Source: Lachnoclostridium sp. UBA1308 (lineage in GTDB: Bacteria; Bacillota; Clostridia; Lachnospirales; Lachnospiraceae). From it: 64,000 nt of DNA. The stretch covers positions 637 through 64,636 of the forward strand of contig DBTU01000024.1 in NCBI GenBank assembly GCA_002307215.1, in the 5' to 3' direction. A model generated the notes under the pieces. The model worked only from the letters and a program-made list of their open reading frames with translations. It made no database searches and was not told where the DNA came from. The position numbers were made by a program, and so were the translations under genes. Positions 59,023-64,000 of this stretch are shown here, piece by piece (position 1 is the stretch's first letter; each line of letters opens with the position of its first letter).

Positions 59023-61032
59023 CTATCGCGCCTCTACTTTATAATAAATCTCTTCCATCCGGCTTCGATTTTTTAAAAAGACATCGACAATTACCGGATC
59101 AAAATGTGTACCTTTTCCTTCCTCAATAATTGCAAAGGATTTATCAAGAGAAAATGCTTCTTTATATGGTCTTTTGCTGGTCAGAGCATCAAAGACATCG
59201 GCAACTGCTGTAATTCGTGCACTAAGTGGAATCTCTGTTCCTTTTCTGCCGTAAGGATATCCCGAGCCGTCCCATTTCTCGTGATGTCCCTCCGCAATCT
59301 CTGCTCCCATACCATACATACTTAAGCCTTTATTCTTCATATTCTTGTCAGCAGCTTTTAGAACCTGTGTGCCAAAAATAGTATGTTTTTTCATCTCATC
59401 AAATTCTTCCGATGTCAATTTTCCGGGCTTAAGAAGAATATTGTCGGTGATGCCTACCTTACCGATATCGTGCAACGAACTAAAGCGTTCTATCTGATCA
59501 ATATATTCAACTGTAATCTCATCCGAATAAATATTATTCTCATGCAACAGTACTGTTATAGTCTTTGAATATTTGGACATTCTCTCAATATGTTCACCGG
59601 TATCCTCATCACGAGCCTCGGATAGCTTCGCCAGCGCAAGAATACTGCTATACTGCATCTCTCTGGCAAATATATTCTGATTCATACTGATTGCAATGCT
59701 GTTGGCCAGAGTACTAAGAATATTCAGATGCTGTTTGTTGTAGACATTCTTATTTTTACTGGAAAAGAATATCATTCCGACAGGTTCCCCTGATACCTTA
59801 AGGGGTAATGCGATGGACGCCCTCACTCCCGCTTCCATAATTATCTTGTTATACGGTTGCAGTGGCTTTCCCGTACAGTATGCTTCAAGATCATTGATAA
59901 TCCTGGCTTCACCGGATTCAAGATACGGCCCCAGACTGGTATCACTAACAGGCCAATTTATCCCTATGACCTTCTCTGTCAGACCACTGATGCTTCCATC
60001 AGATACACCATAGGATGCTCTTAGATATTTCTTATCCTCACTGATTAATGCAATACCGATATAATTATAAGGGATAAACACTGAAAATGTTTTACTGATA
60101 AAGGTTAGTGTTTCCATAAAGGATTTATTGTTACTGATATTTTCAACTAATGTAATCAAATTATCAATTTTTAAGAACATGTCATTGATTTCAGCAACCA
60201 TCGGTGTAACCCGTGTACGCGTGGGAAATTGTGGTCTTAATTGATACGTGGATAAACCAATTTCCGAGATTCCTTTATAAAGCTGATTATACGGTAGGAT
60301 GATAAAACGCAGCAAATTATATAAATAAAATGCCAACAGTACGAATATCGCTATCATCAGTCCATATTCAATATGTTTCGAACTCTGATCGCTATGCAGC
60401 GATTCTTTTAAAAACCGATCCAATAGCCGATCCCAAAGCGTGAGCAATTTGATATTATTATCATCAATATAATTAAATGCTTGAAGCAACTCCGGTGTTG
60501 TTTTATTAGAATGAACCACAATCTGCACAGCCTCATTGAAGTCAGCCCACAATGCATCAATTTCCTTTAAATCACCCGAATCGTTAATCATAGAGAAATT
60601 GATTTTAACAGAATATGTGTCATAATGAATCCTTTCATTATGAATGGCTGTAAGCGTAGTACTAAATTCTTCTCTTGCCACATCCATGCTGTTCCGTAGA
60701 CCGGACATCTGTTCATCAATCTCTTCCTGTGAAAGGTTGGAAATACCCCCCTCATTTTCCAAAATCAATGTATGCAATTCGCTGACATCCTTACTGATTA
60801 GCTGAGTATACATTCTCTGTTTACCTAATACATTTATGATAATCTTATCATCTATACTACGATTTCTGTCAAAATTATGTATTATTACTAAGGTAACCAA
60901 GATAGCTGTAATCGCTGCCAAAACACTAAAGGTAATATTTTTAACCGGACCTAAGACAGAATTATTATTCTTTTCCAAGCAAGTCACCCCTAAGCTATCC
61001 GATTTATCAAAAGTATTTTCTATCTGTCCCAC
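59023..61032 (-). CDS. Membrane HD-GYP c-di-GMP phosphodiesterase with PilJ-like and GAF domains
   Basis: The 669-residue protein has a span at residues 33-52. A PilJ-like sensor region follows (DDKIIINVLGKQRMYTQLISKDVSELHTL), then a second span near 226-245, a GAF domain around 300-450 and a C-terminal HD-GYP domain. Its motifs include DEDTGEHIERMSKYSK, LHDIGKVGI, EGHHEKWDGSGYPYGRKGTEIPLSARI and VADVFDAL. The key HD and GYP residues are present, so it should hydrolyse c-di-GMP. The frame starts at GTG inside the last 13 bp of the upstream gene; a later start is possible. It may act on the same signal read by the riboswitches at 29025-29302. Confidence 0.93.
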   Translation of the reverse strand: MGQIENTFDKSDSLGVTCLEKNNNSVLGPVKNITFSVLAAITAILVTLVIIHNFDRNRSIDDKIIINVLGKQRMYTQLISKDVSELHTLILENEGGISNLSQEEIDEQMSGLRNSMDVAREEFSTTLTAIHNERIHYDTYSVKINFSMINDSGDLKEIDALWADFNEAVQIVVHSNKTTPELLQAFNYIDDNNIKLLTLWDRLLDRFLKESLHSDQSSKHIEYGLMIAIFVLLAFYLYNLLRFIILPYNQLYKGISEIGLSTYQLRPQFPTRTRVTPMVAEINDMFLKIDNLITLVENISNNKSFMETLTFISKTFSVFIPYNYIGIALISEDKKYLRASYGVSDGSISGLTEKVIGINWPVSDTSLGPYLESGEARIINDLEAYCTGKPLQPYNKIIMEAGVRASIALPLKVSGEPVGMIFFSSKNKNVYNKQHLNILSTLANSIAISMNQNIFAREMQYSSILALAKLSEARDEDTGEHIERMSKYSKTITVLLHENNIYSDEITVEYIDQIERFSSLHDIGKVGITDNILLKPGKLTSEEFDEMKKHTIFGTQVLKAADKNMKNKGLSMYGMGAEIAEGHHEKWDGSGYPYGRKGTEIPLSARITAVADVFDALTSKRPYKEAFSLDKSFAIIEEGKGTHFDPVIVDVFLKNRSRMEEIYYKVEAR

Positions 61033-62615
61033 TTATCACTGAGTGAATTAATCTGTCCGAGAAATTTCGCCAGATCTTTATTGGAACCGCTCTTATTATG
61101 CTGGATTACTGCTACCAAACGTTTGCCCGCAAGAACAAGATGTTCAAATACACTGCTTGCTTTCTCAGCTTCGGCCTTCGGCTCCACGCGGATTGCCTTA
61201 CCCTCCTGCACGCAGACATTTTTGGCAAGATCATATGTCATGCCACTAAACGGTGCTACAGCATCATATCCCATTTCCTTGATATTTTCTGTAAACATCT
61301 CACAAATCTGGTCATCTCCGTGTACCACAAATACTTTCTGAGGTTTTGTCAAAAAGCCCTTCAACCAACTTATCAGACCCTCTCTGTCAGCATGCCCGCT
61401 AGCTCCTGTTAACTGCCTTATCTGAGCACATACTTGAATCGGTTCCCCGAAGAGCTTTACCTCTTTCACGCCATCAATCAGTATACGTCCTAGAGTTCCG
61501 GCTGCCTGGTATCCGACAAATAAGATGGTACTGTTCTCTCTCCAAAGATTATGCTTTAAATGATGACGTATTCTACCTGCATCACACATCCCGGATGCAG
61601 AGATTATTACTTTAGGTTCCTCATCAAAATTAATTTGCTTGGACTCATCCGAGGTTATGGAGGTCTTTAAACCCGGAAATGAAATTGGATTAATCCCTTT
61701 ATTAACCAAGGCCATCGCTTCCTCATCAAAATATCCCAGCATATGCTCGTGGAAAATCTGTGTCGCTTCAACTGCCAGCGGGCTGTCCACATATACCTGA
61801 AAATCGCCGTGCCCCTTAATCAGCTTATCATCCTTGATTTTACGTAAGAAATACAGTAAAACCTGAGTTCTTCCGACGGCAAAGGATGGAATTACTACAT
61901 TGCCTCCACGGTCAAAGGTTGTTTGTATGACATCCGTCAGTTCACGGATATAATCCGGTTTTTCCCCATGACTGCGGTCACCGTAGGTAGACTCCATGAC
62001 AACATAATCGGATTCCTCAATATACTGCGGATTGTTCATCAGCGGCTGGTTTAAATTACCGATATCTCCGGAAAATACAATCTTCTTGGTCACTCCTTCC
62101 TCCGTGATCCACACCTCAATGCTCGCAGAACCAAGTAAATGCCCCACATCAATGAATCGAACCGATATTCCTTCAAATAGAACGAATTTTTCTTTATATT
62201 CATGGGATACAAACAGACGGGATGTTGCCATCGCAGCTTCCATATCATAAAGCGGTGCTGCTACATGATCACCCGCTCTCTTACCCTTACGATTCTTCCA
62301 TTCTGCTTCCGCCATCTGGATATGTGCGCTGTCTCGAAGCATAATATCACACAATGCGCTGGTAGCACCTGTTGTATGTATGTTCCCCCTAAAACCTTGG
62401 GTATAAAGAAGCGGTAACTTTCCCGAGTGGTCCATGTGCGCGTGAGTAAGAAGCACTACATCTATATCCGTAGACGATACAGGTATTTCCTGGTTCACGA
62501 ACATGTCCTTACCTTGTTCCATCCCACAGTCAATCAAAATATTCTTCCCGCATGCCTCAAGATAAAAGCAGCTTCCGGTAACCTCATGCGTTGCCCCTAA
62601 AAACGATAATTTCAT
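61020..62615 (-). CDS. Beta-CASP metallo-beta-lactamase RNase-like protein
   Basis: The 531-residue protein has the metal motif VVLLTHAHMDHSGKLPLLY (His58, His60, Asp62, His63), DVGHLLGSASIEV, VFSGDIGNLNQPL and VMESTYGDRSHG. Beta-CASP motifs IISASGMCDAGRIRHHLK and GASGHADREGL and a final VVHGD follow. Related proteins are exo/endoribonucleases; the role here is not defined. The C-terminal tail of about 70 residues is an extra helical segment. GAGGAGG precedes the ATG. Confidence 0.92.
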   Translation of the reverse strand: MKLSFLGATHEVTGSCFYLEACGKNILIDCGMEQGKDMFVNQEIPVSSTDIDVVLLTHAHMDHSGKLPLLYTQGFRGNIHTTGATSALCDIMLRDSAHIQMAEAEWKNRKGKRAGDHVAAPLYDMEAAMATSRLFVSHEYKEKFVLFEGISVRFIDVGHLLGSASIEVWITEEGVTKKIVFSGDIGNLNQPLMNNPQYIEESDYVVMESTYGDRSHGEKPDYIRELTDVIQTTFDRGGNVVIPSFAVGRTQVLLYFLRKIKDDKLIKGHGDFQVYVDSPLAVEATQIFHEHMLGYFDEEAMALVNKGINPISFPGLKTSITSDESKQINFDEEPKVIISASGMCDAGRIRHHLKHNLWRENSTILFVGYQAAGTLGRILIDGVKEVKLFGEPIQVCAQIRQLTGASGHADREGLISWLKGFLTKPQKVFVVHGDDQICEMFTENIKEMGYDAVAPFSGMTYDLAKNVCVQEGKAIRVEPKAEAEKASSVFEHLVLAGKRLVAVIQHNKSGSNKDLAKFLGQINSLSDKWDR

Positions 62616-63048
62616 GCGAATCCTCCTCTTATGTTTATTAAGATAGACGTTCTATTCCGTATATTATATAAATGCAGCAATACTTAATAGCCTATTGACT
62701 ATTCTGTTCTTGGACTACATTCACGGTGCTTTATTAGGTTGTCATAATGTGATGTATTATTTTATTATTCTACTCTTTCCGCAATTTGATGTCAAATGAA
62801 ACAGATGGATATAAAATCAATATTCTTACTAGGAACGGTTGCTGATCGAAAGAACGGACATGGGATACCTTTCAATCAGCAACCTGTCTTTGGGTTGTTA
62901 TACTATGAGCTGATCAGGATTTATTTATAGATTTATGTATCGTTTGATTAAGGACGTGAAAACCAGAGCATATTGATTGTTCTAACGGAGAATTTATGGT
63001 ACGATAATGAAAACATCATTATGCCGGAGGCGACGGATGGGAGGATAT
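62616..63048. other. Spacer with one long hairpin, no gene
   Basis: No ORF with a ribosome site is seen in this 433-bp spacer. GGTTGCTGAT (62837-62846) pairs perfectly with ATCAGCAACC (62875-62884), with an inner GAAAG/CTTTC. It lies between divergently oriented genes. It lacks a T-run, so its role is open. Confidence 0.5.
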
Positions 63049-63525
63049 ATGAGAATTGTACCTATTGATTCAGGATATAGGAAGGAAGCGGATGCTCTTA
63101 TAAGAGAAGAATGGGCAAGTCAGATGATTGTCAGTAAAGGACATCTCTGGGACACATCTGTCCTGCCCGGTTTTGTTGCAGTTGATGATGAAAATGTTAT
63201 GTGCGGGGTTGTAACTTATCGTTTATCGGGAAGCGAATGTGAAATTATAACCCTTAACAGTCTTAAGGAAAATCATGGCATCGGATCAAGCCTTATTAAT
63301 GCAGTTATTGATACTGCTAAGAGCAATGGCTGTCACCGTGTATGGCTCATCACAACAAATGACAATACGCATGCTATCCGCTTTTATCAAAAATATGGAT
63401 TTTCTTTGATTGATGTTAGTATGAATGCGCTGATAAAATACAGAGAGCTCAAACCCTCCATACCGTTGATTGGAATGGATGATATTCCTTTATTGCATGT
63501 GTTTGAGTTTGAAATCAAGTTATAA
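63049..63525 (+). CDS. GNAT-family acetyltransferase
   Basis: The 158-residue protein has a GNAT core: FVAVDDENVMCGVVTYRL, then NSLKENHGIGSSLINAVIDTAKSNGCHRVWLITTNDNTHAIRFYQKYGFSLIDV with the acetyl-CoA loop. The substrate is unknown. I chose the ATG at 63049 (MRIVPIDSG) because GGGAGG lies 4-5 bases upstream. An ATG 12 bases earlier also has a site, so the end is uncertain by four codons. It converges with the ABC gene. Confidence 0.88.
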   Translation: MRIVPIDSGYRKEADALIREEWASQMIVSKGHLWDTSVLPGFVAVDDENVMCGVVTYRLSGSECEIITLNSLKENHGIGSSLINAVIDTAKSNGCHRVWLITTNDNTHAIRFYQKYGFSLIDVSMNALIKYRELKPSIPLIGMDDIPLLHVFEFEIKL

Positions 63526-63527
63526 TC

Positions 63528-64000
63528 CTAGGAGACAACTCTCACAAGCTCATTGTCCGATTCTATTATTCCATCCTTAAGTCTTATGATACGGTTTCCA
63601 TAATCGGCTGCTTCCTTGGAATGTGTAACTTGAAGGATTGTGATCTTCTTTTCGTGATTGATCGTGCGAAACAGTTCCATTATCTCATTACCGGATTTAC
63701 TGTCGAGATTGCCGGTCGGCTCATCTGCAAGTATGACATCCGGACTTGCAATTACTGATCTCGCAATGGCAACTCTCTGTTGCTGTCCTCCTGATAATCT
63801 GCTGGGAATAACTTTTCTTTTATCGCTTAAGCCGACGATTTCAAGTATATTCTCCAACTCCTTCTTATATGAAGCAGGCTTTTTACCTTCCATAATCAGA
63901 GGCACCAGTATGTTTTCCTCCACACTCAGATTCTGTACCAGATTATAAAACTGAAATACAAAACCAATCTGTGTACGGCGCATTCTGCTCTTTTCTTTAT
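63528..64000 (-). CDS. ABC transporter ATP-binding protein, lolD/macB type (5' end off window)
   Basis: The visible C-terminal part has RRTQIGFVFQFYNLVQNLSVEENI, signature LSGGQQQRVAIARSVIAS, Walker B VILADEPTGNLDSKSG and switch TILQVTHSKEAAD, all typical of LolD/MacB-type ATPases. The frame is open to the window edge (KEKSRM precedes residue 1 of the listed ORF), so Walker A and the start lie beyond 64000. Such proteins pair with FtsX-like permeases, which would be expected upstream. Confidence 0.93.
   Translation of the reverse strand, partial: KEKSRMRRTQIGFVFQFYNLVQNLSVEENILVPLIMEGKKPASYKKELENILEIVGLSDKRKVIPSRLSGGQQQRVAIARSVIASPDVILADEPTGNLDSKSGNEIMELFRTINHEKKITILQVTHSKEAADYGNRIIRLKDGIIESDNELVRVVS

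Overview
The window is a low-GC Bacillota chromosome. Three things point to a spore-forming Clostridia member, most likely Lachnospiraceae: the rpmG-secE-nusG-rplK-rplA-rplJ-rplL block, a spoIIID gene, and many Clostridia-type surface and regulatory genes. Family-level placement is inference; there is no 16S rRNA gene here. I found no tRNA, rRNA, CRISPR array or prophage. Nearly all genes lie on the minus strand.

Layout. (1) 1-4260: IS3-type transposase remnant, then the ribosomal/secretion operon rpmG-secE-nusG-rplK-rplA-rplJ-rplL, with an L10 leader and a clear housekeeping promoter. (2) 4490-10540: a GNAT acetyltransferase, a membrane-anchored subtilase, an AraC-type regulator, an orphan FliD-like protein and spoIIID. 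(3) 10775-25365: a 13-gene exopolysaccharide operon with a Wzz-like protein, a BY-kinase homologue lacking the P-loop lysine, four glycosyl/sugar-phosphate transferases, two pyruvyl transferases, an FrhB-like ferredoxin protein, a nitroreductase, polymerase, flippase and a phosphoesterase. (4) 25934-29340: a glycosyltransferase and a secreted beta-helix protein preceded by two tandem cyclic-di-GMP-I riboswitches. (5) 29498-38400: a lasso-peptide-type RiPP cluster (nucleotidyltransferase N, precursor A, cyclase C, protease B2, exporter D, HPr-kinase-like K) with a divergent two-component system and the B1/PqqD gene. (6) 38592-44892: class III aminotransferase, polar amino-acid ABC transporter, cytidylate-kinase-like protein, a 283-bp fold-back element and a PucR regulator. 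(7) 44893-56133: a second RiPP cluster running without a visible break into capsule-regulator genes. In transcription order it has N-type nucleotidyltransferase, ABC exporter, PqqD, radical SAM/SPASM enzyme, a 112-residue seven-Cys precursor, HPr-kinase-like protein, an S26-type peptidase, a CpsB-type phosphatase, a DUF5011-like protein and two Wzz-BY-kinase fusions. (8) 56451-64000: CorA, a phosphoribosyltransferase-like protein, two small stress proteins, an HD-GYP phosphodiesterase, a beta-CASP metallo-beta-lactamase, a GNAT and the edge of an ABC transporter.

How it fits together. Two peptide-maturation clusters of different chemistry (macrolactam lasso versus radical SAM) carry the same accessory pair, an HPr-kinase-like protein and a PF14907-like nucleotidyltransferase. 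In lasso systems this pair phosphorylates the peptide and further decorates the phosphate. Finding the pair beside a radical SAM/SPASM enzyme and a large Cys-rich precursor is the best candidate here for an undescribed system: a phospho-decorated radical-SAM RiPP. c-di-GMP signalling is present on both sides, as riboswitches on a surface protein and as an HD-GYP phosphodiesterase, next to large surface-polysaccharide loci. All functional names come from motifs read by eye; no database search was run.
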